Positions 47,057 through 58,639 of a DNA stretch of 64,000 nucleotides are shown here, in pieces. The stretch lies in contig CP136066.1 of assembly GCA_032622095.1 (NCBI GenBank), positions 226,120,961 through 226,184,960 of the forward strand, in the 5' to 3' direction. Every line of letters begins with the position of its first letter. The stretch's first letter is position 1. The position numbers and the translations under genes were made by a program. This stretch comes from Siphonodentalium dalli (lineage: Eukaryota > Mollusca > Scaphopoda > Gadilida > Siphonodentaliidae). The notes beneath the pieces are model-generated. The model searched no databases. It saw only the letters and a program-made list of their open reading frames with translations, and was not told the origin of the DNA.

Positions 47057-48592
47057 TAAATAAACGAAAAAGTTCACTAAATGATGTTACATAACATATT
47101 AAACACCGATATAAACAAACAACTCGAAGGATTCATGTGTGAATTAAATTCCTAATACTATCCTATAGTAGATAGCATTCCGATTTATGTAACGTGAAAA
47201 CAACAGAGCAGGTTAAACAACAATAGAAACACATAGCGCGCCGCGCGCTAAGGGCTAACTCGGGAATTCCCGTTCCAATTCGGCGCCCAATTCTCATCGT
47301 GGCAAACAAGCCATGGTTCAATAAAGCATTTCGACATACACTTAGATCTAGCCACAAAGGCTTAAGCGATACGAGAATATACATCGCGATGAGATGCTAT
47401 CTACATTAGACCACAACAATGATTATATATCTCACATTCGCCCATATCCATATTGACAAGTAAAAAACACGATCACTAAAAACAACCATAGAGGGCGCAA
47501 TGAGTTGTATGTAACCTGGAAGGACGTTCACATAGTTATTTTCTCTAAATCCCAATGGTGTTCGACCCCGAGCAGCGTTCGGACAAATTTATTACGCCCT
47601 TTTTCAAACTCGGACGAAAATCTTTTCGGCTCAAAATGATTGTCCGAGGCGGCTATGAACGAATTTGGGGTCATTCCTGGCATTTCTTAATTTATGACGA
47701 ATAAGGAATAAGGAACAAAATTCCAGTTCACTTTAGCACATGAGTTTGGGGAATTTTAATACTTGTGATGATGATAGGTGCACATATTGAAGATATGGGT
47801 CGGGTGTTGGTGTGAATGACTTTGACCAACATATTTACCAGTTGGAAAGTTGTGCCTGAAATATGAGACTAAAAATTAGATTGAATTTGTTGCGGTAGTT
47901 TGCTTTTAGTGCCTAGTTGTCATTATGACAAAATTTCAATATTTCCTACTATCGGTTTTGTATGCGTTAATGGGTTCGGTTTGAACGTTGGTTACCAGTG
48001 CCTGGTGACATTATGACCGGGACGGTAGCGCAACTGTATAGTAGAGGATACATTGCGAGGAAGGGGTGGTTGTGGGTGATTGGTCAGTGAGCATTCGTGT
48101 ATGCAAGGGTTTATGTGGACGGCTGATGACTGTGTGATGAAGGATGAATCACTATGTTGTGAGTGTGTGCTGGGATAGAATGAGTGAGCTGTGAATCGTG
48201 GATTGATTGTTAAAGTGATATGAATCGCGCTGTCCCGCCCCACATCGAATCAATTTCTTCAACGCAAGTATTTCAATAACTTGTATATCAACATTGCCAG
48301 CACACAACCGCCATTCTTGTGTATAAATTAAATAAAGTGACTCCCTTTGTGAAATTCATTTTATTTGTTTATCTGTGGTTTGTTTGTGACAGATCGACTC
48401 TGCGTGTTTACATGTTTGCGTAGTTCACACGTCGTGTTGTTTAATTATGAATTAGGTTTAGTGATCGAGTTGTAAACTATTAGTTTGGTGTATTGAAAGA
48501 AGCCGAATTCCCTGTCATTTAGTAGTAATATGTCTTTACGGGTAGCCGAATTCCCTATCATTTAGTAGTCATAATTTAAAAATTATTGAATC
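47057..48592. mobile_element. Element G copy 2, single minisatellite unit
   Basis: Tandem neighbour of copy 1, beginning ATAAATAAACGAAAAAGTTC. The left flank runs to about 48140, followed by roughly one 72-bp unit (48142-48215), then the right flank. The right flank carries a short duplication, TAGCCGAATTCCCTATCATT (48497-48520 and 48543-48567), which copy 1 lacks. The frame at 47163-47384 (minus) has no recognisable content. Confidence 0.65.
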
Positions 48593-48762
48593 GAGTTAAC
48601 ACGATTATCATCAATACTTTCAGGAATATATCAGCTTGATGCGTGCCGCCACGACGTGTGGCCGATTTGCATATACCAACAATATCGTATGAGCAGCATC
48701 AGGTAGGCCGTATACATCTCTACAGAATCGAACAGCTTATCGCCCTGCACTCACGAACGACG

Positions 48763-50820
48763 ATGTCGACATCACTGGATAACGAACAAAGACGGTATAA
48801 CCGGATGCTCCTCTCCACTGATATATCCAGAATTATAGCGCGCCATTCGTATGCTGGGATAAAGCACACCTTAGTGGGTAGCCGGGCTAGCGATATCGCT
48901 ATACAAGGTAGCGACGTGGACGTATTGGCCGAACCAATATCATTTACAATCGACGAATCCCTGTTGGAATACAACGATAAATTTCCCTGTTACGTCAAGA
49001 TTCCTGTCACCGCATTACGTGGCAACATACCAGACATTCTACGAAGTGATGAGTATGTGCGGAGTGGCCCGGTCCGTGATATGGATGAGAAGATTTTCGA
49101 AAAGAATTTGTGTCAGTATCCTGGGTCGAAGGTTGGCAAAATAATATCGAACACTGATGGATCGTCACCCGCAGATATGGTCCCTCAGCTCAGAATAAGT
49201 GCTAGACCTCGAACAGCTCAAATATCCCATCAACGAGATCGTTCTTGGCCACCTGAAAGAATAATAGCACTAATTACCAAAGGAGAATTCCACCTGACGC
49301 CTCGCCCAGCGCCCTGCAACCCGGACCCCGACCATGACTTCTGCCTTTCGTTCGCGAAGGCGGAAGTAATCCTAACCAATTCGATGTCTAACAACCAGAG
49401 GCGTTGTATACTATGGCTCAAACATATCCTACGGTGCATTAACAGAAAGCAAGAGAACAACATTGATAAAAAGGAAGAAAACAAAATTATAACGTCGTAT
49501 CACATGAAGACCACCTCGTTTTGGTATTTTGAGCAGGCGAGCACTGATATCGGTGCGAGTAATCTCCCGATTATGAACATATTGAAGAGGCTGGATAAGT
49601 ATCTTGGTGAGAAATTTTTGCCACATTACTTCGTATCTACGATGGACCTTTTCGCTGGAATCAAGGATTTTGATTTACGCGAAGCCCGCAGACGGCTGCG
49701 CAGTTTCTTGGGATTCTTCATAATCAGCAGCGAGCCACAATTAAGTATAATTACAAGCGCAAGTGTAGTTATCGCTTTATCATTGTATGATAATTGTCGA
49801 AATTTTGAAAGACATGCCGAAACTTTATATAATAATTTCGCAAAGTCCGAACCTAAATTCTGGTTACTAAATGAGGAACCATTTTATTTCTCGGTAAAAA
49901 AGAAAATGTTCCCTGTAAATTGGGTAACAAATGATTGCGGTAAAAAAATTGCTGCTATAAAGGACCTCCGATCAACAATAAACGAGATGGCTGATGGGTG
50001 GAATTATGGGAGGCGAATCACAGATCTGAATAAATTACATTGCAACATAATAGAGTGTAGTATGGCCATTACTGAGCATGAACCATTGGAGGAATTCTTT
50101 TGCATGTGTTTCCTAAAAAAAATTCAGAAAAAGGGATGTGCATGTACTCTCAATGCTGAACTGAAAATCCAGAAACCGGAATACATCATGAATAAATGGC
50201 TGAGGATCACGGATGACATCATCAGCAGCCTGAATTCTCACGTGAACTCGGTCACGGACCAGTTACTGACCGGTGTATTGTCGTTCAGATCGAATGGTAG
50301 CAGTCAGGTGAGCAGCGATGAACATGATATTGAGAAGTTATTTTGCTTTGATCACTTGATCAGGAAGTTGCTATCGTCTGTTAACGATGCTATTCGGGAG
50401 TTATCTCCTGTCGTGGATTCTGACGCACACTCATTCATTCCGATGGGAGAAACGCCGGTGTCAGCGGACACATTAATGCTTGCTATTCAGGAGCTGTTCA
50501 TTCCCGTGGAGTTTGTCATCGTTCGATCTATTCTTTTACACACAGCAGATGTACCACGTAAATCCTTGATAAACAGATCTCGATATTATTCTGCCCAAGT
50601 AGATACACCTGCGCAGGACATTAGCGAGGATGTCCCAATCCCAACGGCACCAATGCTTTCCCCGTCACTATTGGAACGCAATTGTCTCGAAGTTATTGAC
50701 GTTATCACACAATACGTGGGCCAATGCGATACTCTGTACGATCGCATCGTTTTCTTACATGGCAGGATGGAATTTTTCGGTCATTCTATGTCTAAGCAGA
50801 ACAGAATCGAAGCCAGGTGA
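48763..50820 (+). CDS. Mab-21 / cGAS-like nucleotidyltransferase-fold protein
   Basis: An apparently intronless 685-codon gene. The frame opens at 48643 with GTG after an in-frame TGA at 48637, so the first ATG (48763) is taken as start; an upstream exon joined at an AG such as CTTTCAG (48618-48624) is possible. Residues 39-53 hold GSRAS...GSDVDV, the GS...DxD nucleotidyltransferase motif (Asp51, Asp53). Residues 161-168 (SWPPERII), about 195-205 (LSFAKAEVIL) and 245-257 (SYHMKTTSFWYFE) match the Mab-21 C-terminal helical signature. I could not place the third metal-binding acid, so catalysis is uncertain. The ~300 residues beyond the domain are unrecognised. Relatives include cGAS-like receptors that sense nucleic acid and make cyclic dinucleotides; this role is inferred from family only. 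Confidence 0.85.
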   Translation: MSTSLDNEQRRYNRMLLSTDISRIIARHSYAGIKHTLVGSRASDIAIQGSDVDVLAEPISFTIDESLLEYNDKFPCYVKIPVTALRGNIPDILRSDEYVRSGPVRDMDEKIFEKNLCQYPGSKVGKIISNTDGSSPADMVPQLRISARPRTAQISHQRDRSWPPERIIALITKGEFHLTPRPAPCNPDPDHDFCLSFAKAEVILTNSMSNNQRRCILWLKHILRCINRKQENNIDKKEENKIITSYHMKTTSFWYFEQASTDIGASNLPIMNILKRLDKYLGEKFLPHYFVSTMDLFAGIKDFDLREARRRLRSFLGFFIISSEPQLSIITSASVVIALSLYDNCRNFERHAETLYNNFAKSEPKFWLLNEEPFYFSVKKKMFPVNWVTNDCGKKIAAIKDLRSTINEMADGWNYGRRITDLNKLHCNIIECSMAITEHEPLEEFFCMCFLKKIQKKGCACTLNAELKIQKPEYIMNKWLRITDDIISSLNSHVNSVTDQLLTGVLSFRSNGSSQVSSDEHDIEKLFCFDHLIRKLLSSVNDAIRELSPVVDSDAHSFIPMGETPVSADTLMLAIQELFIPVEFVIVRSILLHTADVPRKSLINRSRYYSAQVDTPAQDISEDVPIPTAPMLSPSLLERNCLEVIDVITQYVGQCDTLYDRIVFLHGRMEFFGHSMSKQNRIEAR

Positions 50821-51715
50821 CTCAATATCAAGTGAAATTAGGGGGCGAAGAGCAAACATTTCCGACATTAGCCGCGCGTGTGGGATAATCAGTATTACCC
50901 ACATGTTACTATACCATTGTTATTATGTATAGCGTATTTGGTGATCGGAATATAGGGACAATCAGTGCTTACACTATCTATGGAACTTTCCTGTATCGAG
51001 AGCAGCGGTCAGATAAAGGCCAGAACTAATTAACATAAATTATGCGGGCCACATGTTGAACTCATTAACTGAGTCATAGCTCGAACCTATACGAAGCACC
51101 GGGGGTATAAAAGGAATATATCACTATTCTAGGATAATTCTCGTTCTCATTTTAATTTCGGTCTATTCTCTTCCCGACTTTCTAATACCCGATTCCGATT
51201 CGAGGCAACGTCCACCCAGCAGGCGGCTTAGAGCCGGGTTGTCATTTTATCAACCGTGGACATCTACTATCTCAATATTTCCGGTCACCAACCACACATC
51301 TCTTTGTTAGTATCACGATTAAATCATCACCAACTTCATAACCCCACACGCGTGTCCGTAAGTGAAACGTTAGTTAAGAGTACTGATTGCAGCCTGTCCG
51401 GTCCTAACTGATGATAAACATTGGCACAAAGCCTGTTCTGATTAATATAGTCTGAATGACAAGTTCAGTCTTCTGGTACTGGTGATACGATTTAGGTTTT
51501 GACGTAAACATTTGAAGAAAATATAATAACTAGTTTTATTATATTTTCATCAACGAGTTCCTTATAAATTAATCGTATCTATACTCTCCCAAGAAACCTG
51601 AATGGGCTATTATATGTGTCAACTTACAGTGTCAAAATGTTATTATATATTATAATGTGTTATTACATTTGTCAACTAACAAAATGTTATTTTATATTAT
51701 GTATTATATTATACA
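50821..51715. other. Intergenic, no gene seen
   Basis: No clear polyadenylation signal follows the Mab-21-like gene within the first 200 bases. A TATA-like GGGGGTATAAAAGG at 51104-51117 precedes a pyrimidine-rich tract and a GC-rich block (CACCCAGCAGGCGGC). AT-rich towards the right end. Confidence 0.4.
51104..51117 (+). promoter_or_regulatory. Possible TATA box
   Basis: GGGGGTATAAAAGG matches a strong animal TATA element, but no gene starts downstream within reach. It could belong to an LTR or a non-coding transcript. Confidence 0.25.
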
Positions 51716-51862
51716 GTTATCGCCCGCGATTGAGTGAGACACGGGGATTTGTCGCCCGCTCGAGACCTGGAATGTAACCCGAGGGCCGCCAGGCCCGAGG
51801 GTGACATTCCAGGTCGACAGCGACGACAAATCCCCATGTCTCACGAAAACAAGGGTGATAAC
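51716..51862. repeat. Near-perfect hairpin, arms ~65 nt
   Basis: The left arm from GTTATCGCCC to GGAATGTAACCC pairs with the right arm ending GATAAC. The ~18-nt loop folds again through GGGCC/GGCCC. The GTTATCGCCCGC end resembles TTTATCGCCCGCC at about 53731, suggesting a dispersed family. Confidence 0.85.
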
Positions 51863-53251
51863 TTTTGTTATCTGACAAAGGAGTACACACGAACCTCCTT
51901 AATAGCAGGCATAAATGAGCGCATATATTCTTTAATCCAGTTCGAAAAGTTACTTTTATGTTGGAATCATCGCTATTTAGAAAATAAAACAGTCATAATA
52001 TGGATCAATTAACTGACCCGTCAGTCGCGCAGCTATTCTCCGGTCAGTTTGCTGGTTACATGGTGAAAATCGGGTTACGGAAAGAGGAGCAATTTCGAAG
52101 TTGAGTAGCCATGCAGCGAAATGTTCGGTTTCGTTTCAAATTTTAATGGCCGTGAAGACGCCGACAGACTTGTTCATTTCCAGATTGCTAAAATGTGAAA
52201 CTAACACGTTGTAGTGGTGCAAAAAGAATTTGACATCTGTCACAGATTGTTACGCAACATACGGGTATTCTCTGAAGTCTGAGGAATGTATTGAAGAAAA
52301 GAAATAGTCAATTGATAAACAGCAAAGAGTGGCTATTTCATCAAGCACATAAACGTAGTTGTAACGTATGTACACCGTATGTGCAATTGTCTGCAGCAAA
52401 TACCAACTGCATAATAAGGTTTATCCAACTCCTACCCCTGTCTACTATACATATAAAGCCCATAAGATAAACCACGCCTATATCCGTCTACTAGACGTAT
52501 AAAGCATCCTCTACTAGACGTATAAGAAAGGTTACAATAACTTGGAGCAGTTAACCTCCAGCAGTTCGTGAGTGACGTCACTGGGTCGTAACAACGTTAT
52601 GGAGCATCATTAGAACGGACTAGGCTAGTTTCAGTTGTTAGTGACAGCGTCCTTAGAAACGTCAACACACACAACGTATTTTCGTGAAACAACTTTCTAA
52701 AAGATCAAAGGTTGCGCCCCAAAACGCACTCAAATAGAATTTTTAAATGTTCAGTTTTTGAAATCTATAACTTGATTAAGTAATTGGCAGTTTGTTACTA
52801 TATAAAGTATAAGATATTCTTCCGTGAGCTGGAATTAGTACATTTGCACTGCCGATCTTATAGTGCTGCCTGCTGGTACTAAGTACAGTACTGCTAAAAT
52901 TCAGAATTTCATTCAATTCATTAATAAGTTTCAAGCACAAACATCCAAATTCACATGACTGATATATTCGTACATTTCAGTTTTAGATTTGAACGTTACG
53001 CAAATAATTTAGATTTTATTAGAAATTACACCATGATATGATATTTTCCGGCATAATTTAGAAATTATATGGCGGATTATTTCACGACGCAGCGCATGAA
53101 TACAAAACTGTTTCATAATTAATTAGTCTCTACTATACAGATAAAGTCGCTAAGTAGGTCATCGCTTCTCTGTAAGGAGCCTGTGAATTTTGCGATGGTT
53201 ATTGACAAAAACTGCGATAAAAAACATTTAAATACGTTCGGTGAATAAACA
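51863..53251. other. Intergenic, no gene seen
   Basis: No coding support. CTACTAGACGTATAA occurs twice close together (about 52488 and 52512). A CTGCCGATCTTATAGTGCTG segment near 52850 is unremarkable. Confidence 0.4.
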
Positions 53252-53395
53252 GAACATCCACATAGTGCAGCTGAATAAAGAATTTATTTTTGCTCGTATG
53301 TGGGCATCTATTTGGCTCGCCTAGAGGCTCGCCAAATAGATACCCACATACTCGCAAAAATAAATTCTTTATTCAGCTGCACTATGCGGATATTC
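53252..53395. repeat. Near-perfect hairpin, arms ~66 nt
   Basis: Arms from GAACATCCACATAGTGCAG rightward and from TATTC leftward pair with only a few mismatches around an ~11-nt loop (CTCGCCTAGAGG region). The stem contains AATAAAGAATTTATTTTTGC. Confidence 0.9.
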
Positions 53396-53862
53396 TCTAT
53401 TTATCTATTTGTCCCACGGTCTTTATTATTGATATAAACAGGTCCAATAGGAATATTACACCTTATAACAGATATGTGTCTGTGATAACACCATTTATAC
53501 ATAGCGTGCTTTAATAGCAAATAAAAAAACCACATAATTATGCAAATTAGCAAACACCACAGTTCGCGGGTGTTATGAAACAGTGGGGTTTATAAAAACA
53601 GTGATTTTCGAAATTATCAGAGAGCTGTCAGAGAATATCTGCGTGGTGAGTTCTTCGTAGTTCTATGTTTGCTGGTAACATCTGAGCGGTCAATAACTGA
53701 GACAATGTTACCCTCGAGGGTAATATGGTGATTTATCGCCCGCCATGTGATGCACTCTCAGCCAATCAGAAGAGAGGAAAATGGGATGAAGGATAACAAA
53801 GTTTATTAACGTCGTTTGGCAATTGATCTATGGTCGTATATATGTATCAGTAGACGAACAAC
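53396..53862. other. Intergenic with MITE-like fragment
   Basis: No gene. 53700-53775 has a GTTACCCTCGAGGGTAA palindrome, TTTATCGCCCGCC and CAGCCAATCAGAAG, motifs shared with the hairpin elements. The last 8 bases (53855-53862) are the hAT target duplication. Confidence 0.4.
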
Positions 53863-55445
53863 CAGTGTTCACGCTGTCGGTAGCCAATGGCTAATCTTTT
53901 TCGAATTTGGCTAATAAAAATTTCATTTGGCTAAAATTTTGGCTAAACTTTTTTTGACCCAAAATGGAGACGGAAATCATGGAGTCAGAAAGCTAATTAA
54001 TAAAAGCGCTCAATAGATCGACATTCAAGACGAAGTTAGGTGACGAAAGTACCGGTATTTCGTTATTTTCGTACTTATGAAATATCGTTCTGTGTGGCGG
54101 CTGTACAAAGGAAACATTATACAACTGATTGACATCTGATCAGTATTTTTGTTTATATATATGCTTTGAAGAGAGTTGTTATCAGTGAGCACAATTAATA
54201 GGTGAATACCTAGTGGTGACGCTGTTGTTTTAAAGAGTGATTTTTTGTTTATACGCCGTCGATGACACCGACTATGTAAACAATACGAAACATGTATGCT
54301 TTGAAGAGAGTTGTCATCAGTGAGCACAATGAATAGGTGATTAACTAGTGATACCGCTGCTGTTTTAAGGTGTTTTTGTAATGTCCAATAAATAGGCGGA
54401 TCGGAATAGTATCCATCATTCTCTGGCAGAGGGTGGAGCGAACAGGTCGTGATTGCTTCGACCTTATTAGTTCCTCTTTGTCAGAGCGTTGAGCACGGGT
54501 GAGTTGTTGCATCTTTAATATTAGTAAACACTACCCAACCAATTATTTTAATTCAGTCATGAACCTGCAATTTTTACAACAAAAAACAAGGACTGATAAG
54601 CAACTGCCTTAAAAATTGCCGTCGCCAGAATTATTTCGTCGACTAAAAAGCCTGGTACCCACATTGTTGTGTGCTCTTGACGTGGATGTATAACTTTTAA
54701 GTTTAAAATAAGAAAACATAAAGTCAACATCATAAACATGCTTAATTTTTTTTTCTGATTAATCTTAATAAAGGCATTAAAATGAGGGATTAAGGGGAGG
54801 TGTCTCTCGGCCCTTTCGACAATCCCGGGCTAGCCCCCCGAACCACTCACTCTAATGTATCCATCATTCACAATTTCCATCATCATCTAATCATCAAAAC
54901 GTATAAGCTGTATACTGGTTATGTAATTAATTAAGCCGTCTGCTTTGTTCGTGATAGAAGAGCAGTTCTTAACTCAGTGGTTACGCAATGTGTGTCATTA
55001 AATGTATCCCTGGCTTAACTTCATAAAAGATTTGAATACAATAGCTATTCACCAGTTAACACCTTACTATAATAAGCCATTGTTAGCGGCCGTGGTCCGT
55101 GCGCATGGTCCGACGTGAAATCCCGTCGTATTTTATATTAATGTTTTATAAATTGTTCTGCCTGTGTGTTATTTGATATGTGATGATATGTTCGTATAAT
55201 ATTGATTTTAAAGTTGTTTTTGTGTTGTTTTAATTATGTTTTCATTCTGACTATAACAAATAAAGTTTAAAACAAATATTTTAGTCATTAATTGTGAACC
55301 GACCAGAAAACGATGATTTAATTTGGCCAAATTGTTTTTAATTTGGCCAAAAAACATTTGGCTAAAGTTTTTTTCATTTGGCTAATAAAATTTTCATTTG
55401 GCTAAACTTTTGGTTAAAGTTTTTTTCGGTCCAGCGTGAACACTG
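53863..55445. mobile_element. Non-autonomous hAT transposon, 1583 bp, perfect 8-bp TSD
   Basis: The ends are CAGTGTTCACGCTG (left) and CAGCGTGAACACTG (right), perfect 14-bp inverted repeats of hAT type. CGAACAAC is duplicated exactly on both sides (53855-53862 and 55446-55453). Near both ends lie TTTGGCTAATAAAA and ATTTGGCTAAA repeats, in the same rather than opposite orientation. A ~70-bp segment starting TTTGAAGAGAGTTGT (54165) is duplicated at 54299 with few changes. No transposase frame is present. Confidence 0.9.
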
Positions 55446-55453
55446 CGAACAAC

Positions 55454-56660
55454 ACACTGTTTAATTCCGAGAAAGTATAATAGCGTAACTCATGGACTCT
55501 TTCTGCAGTTTCTGGTGGATACACTATATATATATAGTATCATCAAACATGATTATTACAGTCATGGGATATAAGTAGTGGCTAACTTTGTCAATTGTCA
55601 TTCTGTTTGTCGCGATTAATCCGTTTCAACAATAATGAAGTATGTATTTATTTACAACTGGGTATACATTATACGTTATAATATGATACATGAACATCAT
55701 AAACACATTACTTCGATAAAATATGATAACTGGGTTTTAAATATTGAGATGTATCAATCAATTTTGTGGGTTGGACTAAGTTCTCGAGGACACCTGGCTA
55801 TCTCCATGAAGATACAGACGTTTCAAAGAAATTTCCAGGTGCTCCTCTGTTCATGGTGCTTTATATTGGCTAAATATTCTCAGTTTAAACGAAATGTTGA
55901 TGCGCATAAATATTAGCTACATGTGCCAGACACAGAGCGAGATTTTGAGTTGCTTATGTCAGTCGAGGAGTCTGTTATGAAAAACCCTTGTCAGATGTGC
56001 AGTATTGGGAGGATCCTGAAAAGTTTTATGCTACTAACTGCATTTTCTTGTATATCAGAAGAAACTATATTTGACTGCACACTGTGACCACTATTTTTCA
56101 ACATGCCTTCCATATCTCTTGACAAATTGTAACTTTTTGTGGAAACTGATTTGAATGGAACATACTCAATTTTGTTATAATGTATATGCAATCCTCTGAC
56201 GGTTCGGGGTCTATCAGTTTGCATGAATATATGTATCTCTTCAATAGAATGATAAATATACGTGTAATGCTTCTTCTATGTATCTCTTTTTGCTAGCTCA
56301 TTTTGTGAATGCCCGATTGCTATTCCCATATAAATATGACAGTTAAGAAGATATAATTGTTCAAGTGACTTAAGTGGGTCACCATATGTCGGGATTGTGA
56401 AATGTGAACGTCCAAAACAAATTAAAATGATATGGAGATGGCCTTGGTGACTGTATATAACTTATATGTGGATAAAGTCGAATAGCAATCTTATCAATGA
56501 TAGTGCATATCCGCTCGCCATCCGCGACGCAAACGACACCAAATGTGATTTAATTCATGGTATATCATTAGAGGAAAACGTGTATGAATTCGGTGGAAAT
56601 TGGTGCCAAATAAATTTGTACAGCCACATTTGCCAGATATTAGCAACACCATTAGACTCA
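55454..56660. other. Intergenic, no gene seen
   Basis: AT-rich. Frames at 55635-55916 (plus) and 55991-56224 (minus) have no recognised domain or splice context and are not called. Confidence 0.4.
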
Positions 56661-56664
56661 TCAT

Positions 56665-57400
56665 ACCATGGGGATGATTTTGTATAAGTGTGATGGCAAT
56701 CGGCGACTAAACCAATTATTATCAAATTTAGTGCCCACCCCCTCCCAATCTCTCAACCAAAAGACAACAATTTGGCGTTGTTAAAGCGCACAATTTGATT
56801 CCTTGTATAATGAAGAAGAATATATATCAATTTGGTGGAGATCGGCGCTAAAATTAGTTTTTCAATTTTGGTTCCCCTCTACCCTTCCGTGCATCCCTGA
56901 CTCGAACTACACCACTTTTAAACCACACCGTTGGTTTGTTCATATATTGGGTTTGGCGTTGTTAAATCGTACAATTAGATTCCTTATATCATGAAGAAGA
57001 ATATATATCAATTTGGTGGAGATCGGTGCTAAAATTAGTTTTTCAATTTTGGTGCCCCTCTCCTCTTCCGTGCATCACTGACTCGAACGACGCCACTTTT
57101 AAATCACACCGTTGGTTTTTTCATGTCATGGGATGATTATATATAAGTTTGGTGTAAATCGGCGACAGAAAAAAAATCTGCCCCTCTCCCTTCCGGGCAC
57201 CCCTGACGCGAACAGCGCGACTTTTGCCATATTTAAACCACACCATTAGATTCCTCATACCATGGGAATTATTTTGTATAAGTTTGGTGGCAATCGGCGA
57301 CAATTTTTTTCTCTGCCCCTCCCCCTTTTCTGCCCCTGACAACAACGGCGTCACTTTAGAAAATTCTAACCCCGATCATTATATTTCTCGTAAAAAGCTA
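56665..57400 (+). repeat. Tandem copies of a retroposon tail, ~125-185 bp
   Basis: About five diverged units carry CATACCATGGG-A-GAT, ATAAGTTTGGTGGCAATCGG, GCCCCTCTCC and CACACCATTAGATTCC. They start near 56660, 56790, 56985, 57120 and 57255. The same blocks occur once in retroposon B (8600-8660 and 13076-13230), so this is a local expansion of one retroposon family, ending with its TATTTCTCGTAAAAAGC block at 57383. Confidence 0.6.
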
Positions 57401-57407
57401 CTCCTAG

Positions 57408-58262
57408 TCTTGAGTGCCCATATGACCATGGTGTGGCCACTATGTATATAGGGAGTGCCATTGCGGCAAAATTAATGGTGAGGTGAATTGGTGTACAATG
57501 ATTGGTTGTATGATCACGAGTGTGGTTTATAAGTATACATCGATAGGCTGATTTGTCATGGTGGGATCTATATGCACGTTTGGAGAGCATGAATGGCTGT
57601 GTGCTCGATGCGCGACATTTGTATATCTAGAAGGACTGTAACGATATAGGTGAGGTTTATATGTATAATATATATATACCTGTAGTCACTCTATTGTATC
57701 GGGTTGGGTGTATATGTATATCTTGAGTGGCTCTATGGCCATGGGTGTCGCAAATATATATATATACAGGGGGTGACTTTATGACCACTGGTGAGGCAAA
57801 TATGTATACAAGTGGTGTATGAGCATGAATGTGGCGAAAATATATACCGGGAGTGACTATATTGCCACCGTTGGGGTGTATATGTATATCTTGAGTGCCT
57901 ATATGGCCATGGATGTGGCAAATATATACGTATACATGGAATGAGTGTAGTGCCCATGGTGGGGCAAATCGGTATACACGATGTTACTGTATGTTCATCA
58001 ATGTAGTGAATTGGTATACAGGTCATGACCATATTACCATGGTGGGGTGTAGGGGTATACCTGGTATGTGTAAATGTCTTCTAACGGCTATATGGCCATA
58101 TATTGGGTGTATGGGCATACCCATGTGTGGATATATAGTAGTGGGTGAGGTGTATGTGTATAAAGCGAGCGACATATGTCAATTTATGTGGTGTTCATGT
58201 ATATATGGCGTGAATGTATGGTCATGTGTGAGTTGCACTGGTGTATCTTTGGGTGACTATCG
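57408..58262 (+). repeat. Degenerate ~55-60 bp minisatellite
   Basis: Repeated loosely as TATATGTATAT, CTTGAGTGGCTCTATGGCCA and TGGGTGTGGCAAATATATA, with many substitutions. Frames across it (for example 57895-58287) reflect the repetition. Confidence 0.6.
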
Positions 58263-58639
58263 ATTTTCTCTTGCTATAACTCAATGATATGTTAATCGGT
58301 AGAGAGATAACATCGGAGTGTCTCCACCTTAATGGCGTTTAGTATGCAATACGAAGGAAACAATTTTCATGACAGTAGTTTATAAATTAATACATGTTGA
58401 TGCTAATGGACCAGAGTAGCCACATAATATGATCCATCTCAGTTCCGTTTCAATTTCTGCCCATTTTCGTTCAAACATCACAGACAGAATCTCAAAAAAC
58501 GTTTTCGGCAAAAATCATACTGCATCCCTTAAAACGATTTGTCATGCCTCATAATGTACTGTGACAACAAGAATATAACATTTAGTTATCAGTTGATCAA
58601 GTAGCATGTATTATAACTAGGTGAATCACAATTTGCAAC

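Noticed and set aside
48643-48762. GTG at 48643 as start of the Mab-21-like gene
   Set aside because: Animal genes very rarely start at GTG; the first in-frame ATG is 48763, and upstream sequence could belong to a spliced exon.
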